A stretch of DNA of 64,000 nucleotides from Ceratothoa steindachneri (taxonomy: Eukaryota > Arthropoda > Malacostraca > Isopoda > Cymothoidae), in the NCBI GenBank assembly GCA_963969495.1, contig OZ018324.1, positions 156,782,172-156,846,171 on the forward strand, in the 5' to 3' direction. The position numbers were made by a program, and so were the translations under genes. Below the pieces are notes generated by a model. The model was not told the DNA's origin. It saw only the letters and a program-made list of their open reading frames with translations, and searched no databases. Positions 11,001-22,446 of the stretch are shown here, piece by piece. Position 1 is the stretch's first letter. Each line of letters begins with the position of its first letter.

Positions 11001-12110
11001 TAGGATGAGATGGGCAGTGTTTTCAGGTTACACTTGGTGTGAGGGGGGGGGCACGTAGGGTGATATGGTATAATGATTGCACGCCAGGCCAGTGAAACTG
11101 GAACTTCGGTTCGGCGATCTTTGGTTGCTTCATATTTGTGAATATCGGGAGGGGCATTTAGGCTGGTTTCGAGTAAATTGAGTTTGTGTTTTAAGAGTTT
11201 TTTGGGGTTCGATTGGGGTTGGAAGGGAGGTTAACTAATAATTAGGTGCAGTGGGCGGCAGGGGTGGTTTTGTGTTTTTTTTAGGGTGTGGATAAGAGTA
11301 GACAGGTGGGTGAAGAGCCCATTATGTTAGGTGGTCTTCAGTTGGGAGGAATGTTGTTCAGCTTGGAGATTGTGTATTTGAGTGGTTTTGGTGCAGCCAA
11401 TTGCAACAATGTGGAAAGCACTATTTGGGACTGTTTGTATTTTATGTAGGTTTTAGTTGTTGCCCAGGCTGGGGATGTGTAGTTTAGTGTGATGCAGATG
11501 AACTGTTTGTACGAGCATTATCAGAGATTCTCTGTTTTGTCCAAAGTTGGTGTTTCTTAGTGATCTGAGGGTGTTGAGTTTCGGCATGGCTTTAGCGCTG
11601 TTTTTGGTGTTGCGAAAGCCGTGGGGCTCTAGGGTGATACCCTGAAGTGTGGGGGTTATGGTTGAATAGTAGAAGTTGGCCGTGGGGGAAGATGTGTGAT
11701 GATAGTTTGTTTTTGTCTCAGGGATAAAGAAGGTGAATATTGATTTTGGGGGTGGGTGTTGATATTGCTTAGCGCAAATCATTTTTTATGAGCTATTGGT
11801 ACCTGTTTAGGTTTTTAGAGGCAGTGGGTACGGGGATGGATTGGGGTGTAATGGGTGTCATCTTTGTAGATGTTTAGATGGACTGATTTGGGTAAAGTGT
11901 GTATGTCATGCATGAATAAGGTGGAGGAGAGGATGGTACCTTGTGGGACTCCGTTGTGGGAGCTTTTTCCTTTATGACTGGGACCTGTGTCCGATGACTT
12001 TTGACATGAATGTGGTGAAAATAAGGAAAGTAAAAATGTATGGAAGATATATAGTTGTAGATCGACCTGCGGGCATTGGGGTCTGGAGGGCATTCAATCT
12101 TCATGTGTTA
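11000..12110 (-). mobile_element. Decayed non-LTR reverse transcriptase, minus strand
   Basis: On the minus strand, NGVPQGTILSSTLF (about 11920-11965) is the RT motif before the active site, followed by YKDDTHYT where YADD would be. Further on, TLRSLRNTNFGQNRESL fits the RT thumb/C-terminal segment common in Jockey-like elements. The opening is KSSHNGVPQG and there are many stops and frame changes between pieces. It is a different family from A and B, older by its decay, and antisense to UPF2. The outer limits are approximate. Confidence 0.7.
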
Positions 12111-12370
12111 TTTTTACTCCTCAGTAACAGAGCAGAAGGGGTTTTTTATCGAAGGATAGCACCTGATTCAAATGTATTGCCTCATAATTGCTTGAGGGCA
12201 ATTATACGTCATTGACACGTGGAAATATCCCCCTCTCTTCCACTGCACTTATGAGTCAGATGGCACATTGCGTCTCCACTTTCTCTGTTCAAGTCACCCT
12301 TGATTCGAACCTTAGACTGTCCCTCGGATTAAATGAATTTGCTCTTTCCAACGGCTTTCTGCACCTGCAG

Positions 12371-12611
12371 GAAGGCGAGTCTGTCAACACGGGCCCTGAA
12401 AGTGGGGACATGAAGAGCGATGGGGAGTCGCAGCAGAACCTAGCGCTCACCCTCAAAGCCGTGCAGTGCCCCGAGGACGACGACTTCATGTCCGAGTTCG
12501 ACCGTATGCTGGCAGACAACCTCTTCGAGCGCACCAGAGAGACGCCACGAACCCCCAACACCCACATTTCCGTCCCCGTCCACGTGAAGTCGTCCGCGAA
12601 GAAAACCTACG
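12371..12611 (+). CDS. UPF2: UPF2 exon (UPF1-binding helix)
   Basis: Acceptor CTGCACCTGCAG gives a start at 12371 in phase 0, and donor GTAGGG follows at 12612, leaving one base (phase 1). The key match is PEDDDFMSEFDRMLADNLFE, which lines up with the EDEDFIQALDKMMLENL helix of human UPF2 (from memory), followed by ISVPVHVKSSAKK against its IPLHLKSQLRK. In known UPF2-UPF1 complexes this helix packs on the UPF1 CH domain. The frame is open upstream to 12188, but those codons do not resemble UPF2 and precede the acceptor. This is the most diagnostic exon in the window. Confidence 0.9.
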
Positions 12612-12900
12612 GTAGGGACTTGTTGGGGTTTTGCACGTAAACAAGTTTGGGATTGTCGGACTCCGCCAAATGGTCCAGGTTCGTTGAGAATCTCTTTTGG
12701 CAAATCCAAGGCCATCGTCCACTGTCAGTAAGATTTGCGATTTCCTACCTTTTCAGCCTTTATATATATCTTACTATTCCATTCTGCTATCTTTCTTTGT
12801 TCTTTCCCCTCTGCTCCATTGAAAACATGCCATCATTGGATTACACAATTTTCAGTTTGTTTTGCAATGATTCAAATCCATTGAGAAGATAATCCCAAGG
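12612..12900 (+). other. Intron start, no gene seen
   Basis: Begins with donor GTAGGG. I see no coding similarity until retrotransposon family A begins somewhere near 12900. Confidence 0.4.
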
Positions 12901-13082
12901 TCACCAATGTTTAGAAACAAATACAGCTTCGAGGGTCGGCGCCTTTAGGACGGTATGATTGTTTAAGAAGAGCCCAGGGATAATCCGTTATAGCTTCTAT
13001 TCTTGGTTATAGTAATCGAACCTATAATAGAGGAAGAGGATCGCCAATTGGAAAACTTCTACGCATTTTAATTCGAAAAGAT

Positions 13083-13997
13083 TTGAAGAAACGCTTCTTA
13101 GTTATTCGCTCCACTGATGGCAGCATGTTGGCCAATGGTAACATGATCAATCAGAGGAGAGCTTTAGCTAGTGTAATTGGTAGAGAGCCGAAGGTGACCC
13201 GTTTCTCGGATGGGAGCATTCTGGCAAATGCGGCGGATCCCTCTGAGGCGGCCAAGATAAGTGCTCTTCGGACACTTGATGGCACCCCGGTGAGTGTGTC
13301 CCCGCACTCTACCATGAACTTTGTGAAAGGAGTAGTTTATGCGAGGGAACTCGTTGACTACTCCATAGAGGACATCACCTTAGAGCTGGCCGACCATGGG
13401 GCGGTCAAGGTCGAACGTGTGATGAGAAAACAGGGAGGGACCTCGAGACCCACCCCTACACTCCTCGTCACGTTCGACTGTGACAAGCTCCCTGAGTCGG
13501 TGCGTGCCGGTTGGTACCGCTACCGCGTGAAGGCATTCGTGCCACTGCCGCGGAAGTGCTATTACTGTCTCCGCTTCGGCCATACGAATCGCTCATGTAG
13601 ACGTGCAAAGTCGGGGTCACCCGAAGTATGTATAAATTGCTCCAAGTGTGTCAATTGCGGAGAGCCGCATCCCGCTTCTTCTAAGCAATGTGGTGCATAT
13701 CTCCTTGAGAAAGAAATCCTGGCCGTTCAGGCCCAGGATCGACTCTCATTCCGCGAGGCTAAGGACTTGGTCCTGGTGCGCCCAGCTCTGCCTGGGACGT
13801 CTTACGCCTCACTGGTTAGAAAGACACCCTATGCTCCTGGCTCATCGAGGCCAACGAGCACTGTTGTTTCGGTGCCCATTCAGAGCCCTTCTGCTGGTTC
13901 TACTCAACCCGGGTGCTCCCCTGGTAAAGCTGGCGGCACAAAGGGTTCACACCCAGCCCCGGCTAAAACCAGGGTCTTACCCCTTGCCCCAGCGTGA
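13083..13997 (+). pseudogene. Family A ORF1, gag-like nucleic-acid-binding protein
   Basis: A 304-codon open frame, open at its 5' side with no credible ATG, so the true start has been lost upstream. The N-terminal half (RFLVIRSTDGSMLANGN, later TMNFVKGVVYARELVDYS) matches the RNA-binding part of Jockey-type gag. Two CCHC knuckles follow: CYYCLRFGHTNRSC at about residues 158-171 and CVNCGEPHPASSKQC at about 188-202. The C-terminus is Pro/Ser-rich. The protein would coat the element RNA. Stops occur before 13083 in all frames that could extend it, so it is probably not expressed whole. Confidence 0.85.
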
Positions 13998-14419
13998 CCG
14001 TTTCCCGTAAGGCGAAACGGCCACGCGCCTCCACAGAGTCGTTAGACTCACAGGAGGCCATCTTGCGGGGTTACTAAAGCTGTCCCCCGAAAGGAGGACA
14101 GCAACAAAGGAGCTTCGGCTCCTTCGCCCACGCCTAGTGGTGTGCTGAGTGGCTCGGAGACGGTGGATCCTGGAAAAGAGGGCCCCCCAACTCCGAAGCC
14201 GCAACGCCCGCCTAAAGTTTCGAGACGGAGGAAGGAAAAGACTTGCATGGCGAGCCCAACCTTCCCCGATAAGTCCTCGAAGTCGACAGCGCATTGTCGG
14301 GCCAACAGCGCCCGGGATACTGCCTCCGGGAAGCGCACGGCCATTCCCGTAAGGGTCTTCTGTTCGAAGAGAGCCCCCGCGTCTCCTCCGAGGTAGGCCT
14401 GGAGGGCATATTCCTTCAA

Positions 14420-15037
14420 TGGAATTGCCGTGGACTCCGGGCCAACTGGGAGGAGCTGCGGAGGCTCGTCTTGTCCCTTTCCCCTTTAGCTATATTTTTG
14501 CAGGAAACCATGCTAGGCGCGTGCCTCCTGCCCGCCCTCTCGGGGTATAAGAGTTTTGTGACCCCACCACCACGAGATGGAGGCCGGGCTGGGGGATGCG
14601 CGGTTTACACCCGGCATGATGTCTCCGTTCTTCCTTTCACTTTAGATACCTCCTTTCAGGCAGTAGCTATGCAGCTTCACCTGGATAGGAGGTATACTGT
14701 TATTTCTGCGTACATTCCACCGTCTGCACACTTCGACGCGGGGAACTTCCGCCGCGTCGTTGCACAGTTGCCGAGGCCCTTTCTCTTGCTTGGAGATCTG
14801 AACGGCAGACATCCTCTCTGGGGAGACTACTCAACAAATCCCAGGGGACAATTCCTTGCCGATCTGATCGAAGAGCTTGAGATGGGTGTCCTAAATGTGG
14901 ATGAGTTTACGCATCACTGCCCGAGAACTGCTTCATTTTCTTTCCTTGATCTATCTCTGTGCTCTCCGGAATCACAGCCTGATTTTGATTGGTGGGTGGT
15001 CAATGACCTCCATGGTTATGATCACTTTCCCATTTAA
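14420..15037 (+). pseudogene. Family A ORF2, endonuclease domain
   Basis: An APE-like endonuclease that would nick the target DNA. Visible motifs in order are LQWNCRGLRANWEEL (metal-binding Asn), FLQETML (Glu), TVISAYIPPSAHF, LLGDLNGRHPLWGDY (Asp and Asn), SFLDLSLCS, and DLHGYDHFPI at the end. The last box is normally GSDHFP, so the Ser has become Tyr while the Asp-His pair is kept. The frame ends at 15037. RT-linker sequence continues from about 15086 in another frame. Confidence 0.85.
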
Positions 15038-15085
15038 ATATCATTTTCAGGGCAGCTGCAGCCTAAGAGCCCACCTCTGTGGTAC

Positions 15086-16700
15086 TTGGCGTGGTGGCCT
15101 GCATTTCAGAAAATGACTGAATTCTCTATCTCAGTCGAGGAGTTTAGGTCGGGAGATGAGGCCGTTGAGTTCTTCTCCGGCAACCTCATCGCCGCAGGCC
15201 TGACTACTATTCGCAGAACGTCTGGCCGTTTTGCACGCCGACCACTCCCATGGTGGTCGGCCGAGTGTGAGACGGCCCTCAAACAGAAGCGTTATGCCTA
15301 CATGCGCTATAAGCGCCGCCCGAACGATTTCACTGTCGCTGAATTTCGTCGGGCTGGGCTAGGTTCCGGTATATTTCGAAGCACGCCCGCCGCTCTTCTT
15401 GGCGGGCATACGTTTCTTCATTCAACGGGAAGACCCCTCTAGCAGATGTGTGGAAGCGAGTCAAAAGGATTCGGGGGCAAGTTCTTGCAGGACCCCCCTC
15501 CCGTTCTCCAGGAGAATGGGACCGCAATCTCGGACCCCGCGTCCGTGGCGGAATCCTTTGCGACCGCTTTCTCCGCATTCTCTAGCCGGGATATTGCTCC
15601 GCTAGCATTCAATGCACGTCGTGATGTCGCGGAAGGCCGCCGACTAGACTTTACCTCCAGAGGCAGAGAACCCTTCAACGACAGATTTACTTTGAGTGAG
15701 TTGCGTTCCGCTCTTACTTCATGCGCGGACACCACCCATGGACCGGACGATGTCCCGTACGCCATGCTTCGACACCTGGGTGAGCGAGGCATGGCGTTTC
15801 TGTTAGATTTGTTCAACAGGATCTGGGTGGAAGGTCTTCTCCCAGACTCCTGGCGAATCGCTACTGTGCTCGCCTTTCGCAAGCCGGGGAGAGATCACTC
15901 TACTCCGACCGGATTCCGCCCAATCTCTCTAACCTCTTCCGTGTGCAAGTTGATGGAGAAATTGGTAAATGTTAGAATCCTCTTTTCTGCGCAGTACTGC
16001 TTCCACAAGTTCCACTCCACGTCGGATGCTCTTCTCCGACTGGAAAATGTCGTCTGCGAGGCCTTCCTTCGTAGACAGCACTATGCCACTGTGTTTTTCG
16101 ATCTGGAGAAGGCCTATGATACCGCATGGCGATACGGTTTCATAGAGACTCTCCACACGATGGGGGCGAGTGGACGCCTCTCAATGTTTATATCTGAATT
16201 TTTGCGAGATCGTCGATTCCGCGTATGGGTGGGGGGAGCCCCCTCCGGCCCAATGGAGCAGGAAGAGGGTGTTCCAGAGGGAAGTGTCCTCAATGTCACA
16301 CTCTTTGCCCTGAGCATCAACGGCATCACTTCGGTGCTACCGAAGGATTTTCTCGCTACGCTCTACGTGGACGACCTTTCGATCTCTTTTGGCGCTGCCC
16401 AGATGTCGACTCCAACAGGCATTGAACCGCGTCTCTTGCTATGCCGAAGCGCACAGGTTTCGGTTTTCCTTGGCCAAAACTAAGGTGGTGCACTTCTGCC
16501 GCCATCCACGGCTCCACCCTGACCTAGACTTGTTTCTTAATGGGGTACGCCTGTAAGTGGTTGAATCGTACCGTTTCCTTGGTCTTGTATTTGACCGACG
16601 CTTCACCTGGGAGGCTTATATTCGCAGCCTTAGGGTCTGTTGTACCCGCGCCATGGATATTCTCCGTTCCGTGACGTTCAGCGCGGAAGGTGGACTCGAT
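15086..16700 (+). pseudogene. Family A ORF2, reverse transcriptase domain
   Basis: The linker MTEFSISVEEFRSGDEAVEF leads into a 345-codon intact stretch (15446-16483). This holds RKPGRDHSTPTGFRPISLTS, VFFDLEKAYDTAWRYGFIET, GVPEGSVLNVTLF and the catalytic YVDDL at 16364-16378. The usual GVPQGS Gln is Glu here. Frameshifts lie near 15440 and 16480. The thumb region continues at 16557 onwards (VESYRFLGLVFDRRFTWEAY). This is the best-preserved family A palm in the window. Confidence 0.88.
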
Positions 16701-17109
16701 CCACCACACCGGCCTTCACCTGGCGACCGGTGCCTTCGCACTTCCCCCATTGAAAGACTACTAGTCGATGCTGGGGAGATGCCACTCGCTCTACGCCTCG
16801 TACAGTGCATCATTTGCCTGTGCGCGCGAGCCCGGCGCCTCCCTCAGTCGCCAACAGCTCTCACTACATCTGCAGTTGATTTTGACGCTGCCTATGCCGC
16901 CGAGAGACGCCAGTCATACCCCAAACCCTTTGGGTTTAGTGCCAGGAAACTCCTTCGAAAGCTAGGTATAGCTCTCGGGCTCGTGGCACCCCTGGTTCTG
17001 CCAAGGAGGCCGCCCTGGAGGGTGCCACATTTGCCTATTGGTCGCTACGCCTCTGCTCCCAAAGCTTGTAAAGCGCCGGGAGTATTGCGTTCGACCTTTT
17101 TTGAGCACA

Positions 17110-17444
17110 CCTCGTGTCACGCTGGAACCGTGTCAGTGGATACGGATGGCTCCAAGTCCCAAGAGGGGGTCGGCTTCCACGCTGTATCCCCTCTGTTTGA
17201 AGTCAGCGAGGCTCTGCCAGGCGCTGCGTCTATCTTCACGGCCGAGCTGGTGGCAATACACCACTCGGTACGGGAGATTACGCGACGTGCCCGGTTTGGA
17301 GACCGGACTGTGATCTATAGCCACTCACAAAGCGCCTTGAGTGCTCTCGGGGCATTGGAATCTCTGCATCCCCTAGTTCGCGATATCCGTCACGCCATGG
17401 TTTTGGCGAGTCGGGCGGATGTCGAGATTATCTTCTGCTGCCCA
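17110..17444 (+). pseudogene. Family A ORF2, RNase H domain, truncated
   Basis: DTDGSKSQEGVGFHAV carries the first catalytic Asp and SIFTAELVAIHHSV the Glu. The second Asp box reads IYSHSQSAL, with His replacing the Asp that is present in the 5.9-kb copy (IYSDSQSAL). The domain is cut at EIIFCCPS, before the conserved His segment. A functional RNase H is therefore excluded in this copy. Confidence 0.85.
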
Positions 17445-17670
17445 TCCTAGTTCGTACTTTTGTCCGAGTCTATATAAATAAATGATCACATTCTGGACCT
17501 TTCTGATCCTGTAGAGACCTTTCTCTTAAATTCACAAGGCATTGAGAGGTCATAGTATCTACTTTCCATGCATTTTGTTCTTTTATTACTATCATTACTA
17601 CCACAGAGGGAAATAGTGTGTGAACACGAGTACATGGAAATCCACCTCCAACTGCAGGCCTCGCCCACCC
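17445..17670 (+). other. No gene seen
   Basis: The sequence between the abrupt end of the family A copy and a gag-like fragment has no recognisable reading frame or RNA. Confidence 0.35.
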
Positions 17671-17673
17671 TAG

Positions 17674-17985
17674 TTGTCAGTGAGGATGGATAAAGGAAAC
17701 ACTTCTTTGACTGGTGGAGTGGCTTCCTTCTCAACATTTTCATGCAGTAAAGGGGCTTTTCCTTTGCCATCTTTGAAGCCACCTCCAGGTAGCTCCACCT
17801 CAGAAAAGGTGATCTCTCCTATGCTTTTTCAGCGGCCCTTCCAACTTTATTTTAGCCGAGAGAAGGTTTACTCCTCTCTTAAATCTATGTGCAAGAGGTT
17901 AGGTACAGTTCAGCGCCAAGTCATTTCAGCGTTTGATTATCTCATGGCAAATATATATCACTGTAACATTTTAGTGCAAATATAA
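17674..17985 (+). pseudogene. Gag-like N-terminal fragment of a family A relative
   Basis: A 103-codon frame with KGAFPLPSLKPPPGSSTS parallels KVVSPLPSSEPPSVNSTS in the gag-like remnant at about 29420-29480, in both protein and DNA. Only the first part of ORF1 is present. It is followed by AT-rich sequence and a Tc1 element. The assignment rests on that single internal match. Confidence 0.45.
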
Positions 17986-18350
17986 TTATCAAGTTTTGTA
18001 TCATAACAAATGTTATAATTGAAAAAAAAAACAATCTTTATTTAACCTCATTTATTTTTTATTAAGTACAAATTAGGCTTTTTTGTTTATGTTTAGGTAA
18101 GTAGCATACTTAGTTACATACTAACAAAGGAAATATCACCCCAAAATACCAAATTTTAAAAAAAGATTTTGGCAAGAATTAATATTTAGCAAAAAATGAA
18201 TTTGAATTACTGAAGAAAATAAGATAAACAAAATATTTACAGCCATGGCAAAATGACTTGAGACCTACCACATTTTTAAGGAAAAATAAAACTTCGGCCT
18301 GAAAATTAGAGTATTGTACTAAAAATTTTAATACATAGCAATCACATAGT
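17986..18350. other. AT-rich DNA, probable Tc1 terminal region
   Basis: AT-rich non-coding sequence directly 3' of the minus-strand Tc1 transposase stop, most likely the element's own terminal region. A CATGGCAAAATGACTTGAGACC block at about 18243-18265 is a candidate internal repeat, because CCAAGTCATTTCAGCG lies in opposite orientation at about 17917. I could not identify a matching right end. Confidence 0.3.
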
Positions 18351-19291
18351 TTAGTATTTAGTCATGTTGCCCTTATTCTTGATGACCATGTTGAGGCGTT
18401 TTGGCATGGAATCGCTTAGGTTCCTGAAGTAATCCAAGGACATCTCTGTGCACCACACCTTCATCAGCTCTGCTCGGAGAGTATCCAGGTTTGGAGTTTT
18501 CTTCCTGCACATGGTTTTCTTCATTTTTTTGCCAACAATTGTCTATGGGATTGAGGTCGGGACTATTCCCAGGCCACTCTTAACACTTCAATCTGTCTCT
18601 CCTGGAGCCACTTCGTGACCTTCTTGGCCATATGGCAGGGAGCACTGTCATGCATAAAGATTTCACACTCGTGAATGCTAAACATTTCCAACATATGGTC
18701 ATTCAAAATGCCAATATACCGATCAGCGTTCATCTTTTGGTTCTTTGGATGGAAGTAAAGGCCTGCCCTTCCCTTCTCACCAGAAAAAGAACCCCAAACC
18801 ATCACTGAATCGGTGTGTTTAACTGTCGGAACAGTGTATCTTGGGTTGTACCGATCGGAAGATGACGGGCGACGAACCGTGATAGACCTCATCCGAAATA
18901 CCTGGAAATTGCTTTTGGCGGAAAACATCACCTTCCTCCAATGTGCATATTTCTTTGCGAATGTAAGACGTTGCTTCTTCATACAGTCACTTATAAGCAG
19001 TTTCACGGCAGCTTTACGGCATGGAAGCCCCAAGTCCTTCTGCAGCCAATGCCGAATGGTTCGAACAGGTGCTGTCAGTCGAGGGGCCTTCTCTAATTCT
19101 CTCTTTATGAGGACATCTGTAGCCTTCCACCTCCGAATTTGTCTTCCTGAATGGCGTTAGGTGCGAGTCCCTGGTCTGCTGCCAGCAGCCTCAATATGGT
19201 TGTTTTTGCTCTTCCTGTACGTTCACATATCGTCTTGTCTCCATGCAAGAATATAGGTTTTCTCCTCAGCAGTACAGTACTTTCCAGGCAT
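18351..19291 (-). pseudogene. Tc1-type transposase, catalytic Asp lost
   Basis: On the minus strand a transposase of normal Tc1 length can be followed from ATG 19289-19291 (MPGKYCTAEEKTYILAW) to a TAA at 18351-18353 (end KNKGNMTKY). The middle has VRRPSSSDRYNPRYTVPTVK, SVMVWGSFSGEKGRAGLYF and FMHDSAPCHMAKKV. The first catalytic box, FSDESNF in the family, reads FSAKSNF here, so the Asp is lost. After a frameshift near 18575 the third box reads NSPDLNPIDNCW, a D34D variant of the usual Glu. N-terminal frameshifts occur near 19150-19260. The same transposase subfamily is common in arthropod genomes (general knowledge). Confidence 0.85.
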
Positions 19292-19509
19292 TTCAAAATA
19301 AATGTAGGTAAATACTGAGCAGGAACCACTAACAACAAAAAGCTGCAGATTATTGATGCGGTATAGAGGAAACACAACATTCCCCACTGGCGTCTAGCGT
19401 AGCACTGAGTGTCATTGGCAGCACAGCACATGCAGCACAGACCATTATCGAAGATGCCAGATACTTCTAGAAAAAGAATTTATACGCAATGTGACTGCAT
19501 CATGCTGAA

Positions 19510-19850
19510 CACAACCCCTCCATGAGGATCACCTTGTCGTGGTAGAGGGGCTTGCATACTCGAATGATGCAGTGGGCTATGTCAGTGAAGACTAATCGAA
19601 ATGGTCACTACTTCCCATCAGTCGGTCTTCATGGGTCCAACCTTGCTGAACAGGCCACTGTAGAGGAGTCAGACTAACGATCCTCCCACCCTCGTATTGA
19701 GTACCGCTGTATGGGTTGCCGATTTGTTCGCCGGAGGTATCGCCATAGACCGTACTCGTTCTGGAGCTGATAGCTGCCCACAGCTTGGGTCTTAGCCTAG
19801 CCGTCCTCAAACTTCCATTCATGACGCTGCACTGTTTTTAAAACGACAGA
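19510..19850 (+). mobile_element. Probable 5' UTR of the family C retrotransposon
   Basis: The sequence starts with a hairpin: CCCCTCCA at about 19515 pairs with TGGTAGAGGGG at about 19539-19549, around an inner GAGG/CCTT stem. It leads into the gag frame at 19857 with no gap in similarity to element structure. I recall CATGAGGATCACCTTGTCG-type leaders in other arthropod retroelements but cannot confirm that here. Confidence 0.4.
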
Positions 19851-19856
19851 TGTAGT

Positions 19857-21676
19857 ATGGGGGAGGGCTACCCCGAGGACGGTGTAAAGCGCCTTGTCTG
19901 GGGCAGCTACAGTATCATGTCCACTTCCCCGGGGTACATGTTCTTATTAACACAAATATATATGGGTAAAAACAATAAAAACTTTTCCCAGAGGCCGCAG
20001 GCTTCTGGCCTCCGTGCCGTCAATGACCGTGTTCTCCGTAGACTCGATCCTTTTGGTTCTGAGGTCGACGATGACTTTGACTATGGAAAATTTGTACTAC
20101 TGAAATCAGATAATGATAAGCCATTGAGTAAGGCTGATATTTTCAACATTTATGAAGACTTTGTTGCTAAATGTGGCGAACCAGCCCAAATGTGGCCTAG
20201 AAATGATGGCTGTCTGGTAGTGGAATTGACTTCGTTTGAATAACACCAAAAAATCAAAACACAATTCTCTAGCTTCACTAAATATATCCTCTTCAGCCCA
20301 CCCTACCTTTAATACCTGCAAGGGGGTTATCAAGTGAGGGGAGCTGATTGAATACGATGTGGACCGACTTGTTGATAAACTGACTTCCCAAAAAGAATCA
20401 GCGCATACCGCGTCACCTGCAATGTTAATAACACCAGAGTTCCTTCGGCTACCATCATACTAACCTTCAATCGGTTGGAACCTCCTAAAAACATCAAGGC
20501 TGACTACTTGTGTATCCCCATGAAGCCCTACGTTGAGAATCCCCGTAGGTGCTTCCATTGCCAACATTTTGGCCATGTCAGCAAATAAATACTGCAGACA
20601 GATGAGGCTATGTATCAATTGTTCTTCCGACTTCCATGGAACACCATGCTCACGTTCCCCTTGTTGTGCCAACTGTGGTGGTGACCACCCAGCCAGCTCT
20701 AACCAGTGCGCCTTTTTCTTATATGAGAGAGGTTATTGCTCTCCGAAATAAATACAGAATTAGCATGAAGGATGCTAGAAGGAGAGCAAAAGAACTATAC
20801 ATCCAACCAGGAGTAAGTTTTACAGACGCTCTTCGAGCAAATAGACCAGTCCGTAACAAACAACAGAGAACATTCAGACCCTCACCTTTACAGCCACAGA
20901 ATAGCCACCAAGTAGCCCCAACAGAACCTCTTCCCAAGAATGATGCTTTTCCTCCCTCCCCAATCATCAGAGAAGCTCCTGCTTCACCGAAACCAAGACG
21001 CAAGAGGACTCGCCGTTCCTCAGATTCTCCTCCATCAGCATCAAACCAACCATTGCCATCTCCTGAAGAAATGGAGGCTGATTCCGAGGAAGTTTGTGTG
21101 GTGTACGTCTCACCTTTAGATATCCACCCTCCTCCCTCCGAATCTGTCTTGACTCCATCTATCAAAACAAGTCGGCCCACTACACCTGCAGCACCAGCAA
21201 CTTCAGAAAAAACTAAAGAGATGGTCACAGATTCAACATTGGCTGGGGCCCCCTTGGAGGAGGAGAAACAGCCTTCTGGGCTCCCCTTACCAACCACAGC
21301 TGACCCAACCACCAGTCCTCAGAATGACCCTGTACCATCCCTTTCGACACCACTAACCAGCATTACAGAGGATCCAATATCATCAGAGGCACCCTTGCCA
21401 ACAAAACCAACTAATACGACAGAGGCATCTTTGCCAGCAAAACTAACCATTACTACAGAGGACCCAATATCCTCAGATTCATCTTTGCCAGTAAAAACCA
21501 CCTTGTCATATGCACAGCTGACACATGGTTCTTTGCCGACTAATAGAAGTACCATCCCTAAAACCCTAAAGCTACCAATGCCTCAAGTGCTAATAACATC
21601 CAGAAACCTAAAAGGCTCAAAACCCCAGTTACCTTTACCAGGTATAAAGAAAAACCTAATTACTCTTAAAAGATGA
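19857..21676 (+). pseudogene. Family C ORF1, gag-like protein, broken
   Basis: The N-terminal part (DYGKFVLLKSDNDKPLSKAD) matches the RNA-binding half of Jockey-type gag, and ends in stops at about 20243. Knuckles follow in other frames: RCFHCQHFGHVSK at about 20548-20586 and CCANCGGDHPASSNQCAFF near 20664-20720. The C-terminal half is a long open frame (20636-21676), very rich in Pro, Ser and Thr, with repeated short blocks such as TTEDPISS. At least three frameshifts or stops break it, so no whole protein is made. Confidence 0.8.
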
Positions 21677-22446
21677 ATATACCCCCAATTATACATTGAA
21701 ATTTACAAGGAATCTTCCCCAAATGGGAAGAACTCAAAATACTGCTTCACGATTACAACCCTTGTTGTATAGCATTACAAGAAACACAATTGGTTAATCG
21801 TCAATTACCCAATATCCCCAACTATGTGGGATACTTTATAAACCCACTAGAACCCATACATGGTTCAGCTATTTTTGTCCACAAAGACTGTTCTCACTTA
21901 GTAATCCCATTGAGAACAGATCTTCAAGCAGTAGCGATCCGTGTGTACACCAATCGTTTATACACAGTCTGCTCACTGTACCTCCCTCCTAGTGAAGGAG
22001 TAGTTGCCTCAGATCTGGCTAACAAATTAGCTAATCTCATCACCCAACTCCCAACCCCATTCCTACTGGTTGGAAACCTTAACGCAAGGCATCAACTTTG
22101 GGGAGACTATGATAACAACCCCAAGGGAAACATGATCGTGAGATGTATAGAGACGATGGATGTGTCATTTTTTAATGATGGCACTCCAACATCTTTTCAT
22201 GTCCAGACTAACAGCTCTACCTGTGTAGATCTATCACTTTGCTCATCAGACTGTAGAGCAGATTACAGCTGGTCGGTGGATCCTGACCTGAGAGGAAGCG
22301 ATCACTACCCAGTGGTACTGACCTCATGCTTGACTGGCCCTCCCCCCCACCGAGTAATAGGTGGAACACTAAGAAAGCCAACTGGCCAAAATTTAAACAC
22401 CTCTCCCATCATTCTGGACACTTCCCTCAGGGTGACATTGACATGA
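21674..22446 (+). pseudogene. Family C ORF2, endonuclease domain
   Basis: From ATG 21674, HWNLQGIFPKWEEL holds the conserved Asn and ALQETQL the Glu. The frame continues through LYTVCSLYLPPSEG to LLVGNLNARHQLWGDY, CVDLSLCSSD and LRGSDHYPVVL. The central box is normally GDLNARH. Here Asp is replaced by Asn (GNLNARH), which should abolish nicking. The SDH triad is intact. One stop (TGA or TAA type) lies before 21790. Apart from that the domain is well preserved. Confidence 0.85.

Larger units (their letters stand above)
12900..17444 (+). mobile_element. Family A non-LTR retrotransposon, longest copy, 3' truncated
   Basis: In order this copy holds a gag-like ORF1 (to 13997), an APE-type endonuclease (about 14430-15037), an RT (about 15110-16700) and an RNase H (from about 17130). 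It stops abruptly at about 17438-17444 inside RNase H, where other copies continue with WVSRHVGIAGNERA. Loss of the 3' end is unusual, since target-primed copying normally loses the 5' end, so a later deletion or rearrangement is likely. The layout and gag type place it in the Jockey/I group of elements. The 5' boundary is not sharp. It lies sense to UPF2 inside the 14-kb intron. Confidence 0.85.

Noticed and set aside
12188..12370. Open frame upstream of the 12371 exon
   Set aside because: A strong CTGCAG acceptor and phase 0 agreement place the exon start at 12371. The upstream residues look like translated intron.
14048..14419. Minus-strand frames over the gag/endonuclease junction of family A
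   Set aside because: They overlap GC-rich retrotransposon coding on the plus strand and match no known protein.
20719..21312. 197-codon minus-strand frame
   Set aside because: It is the shadow of the Pro/Ser-rich plus-strand gag tail of family C, with composition explained by the opposite strand.
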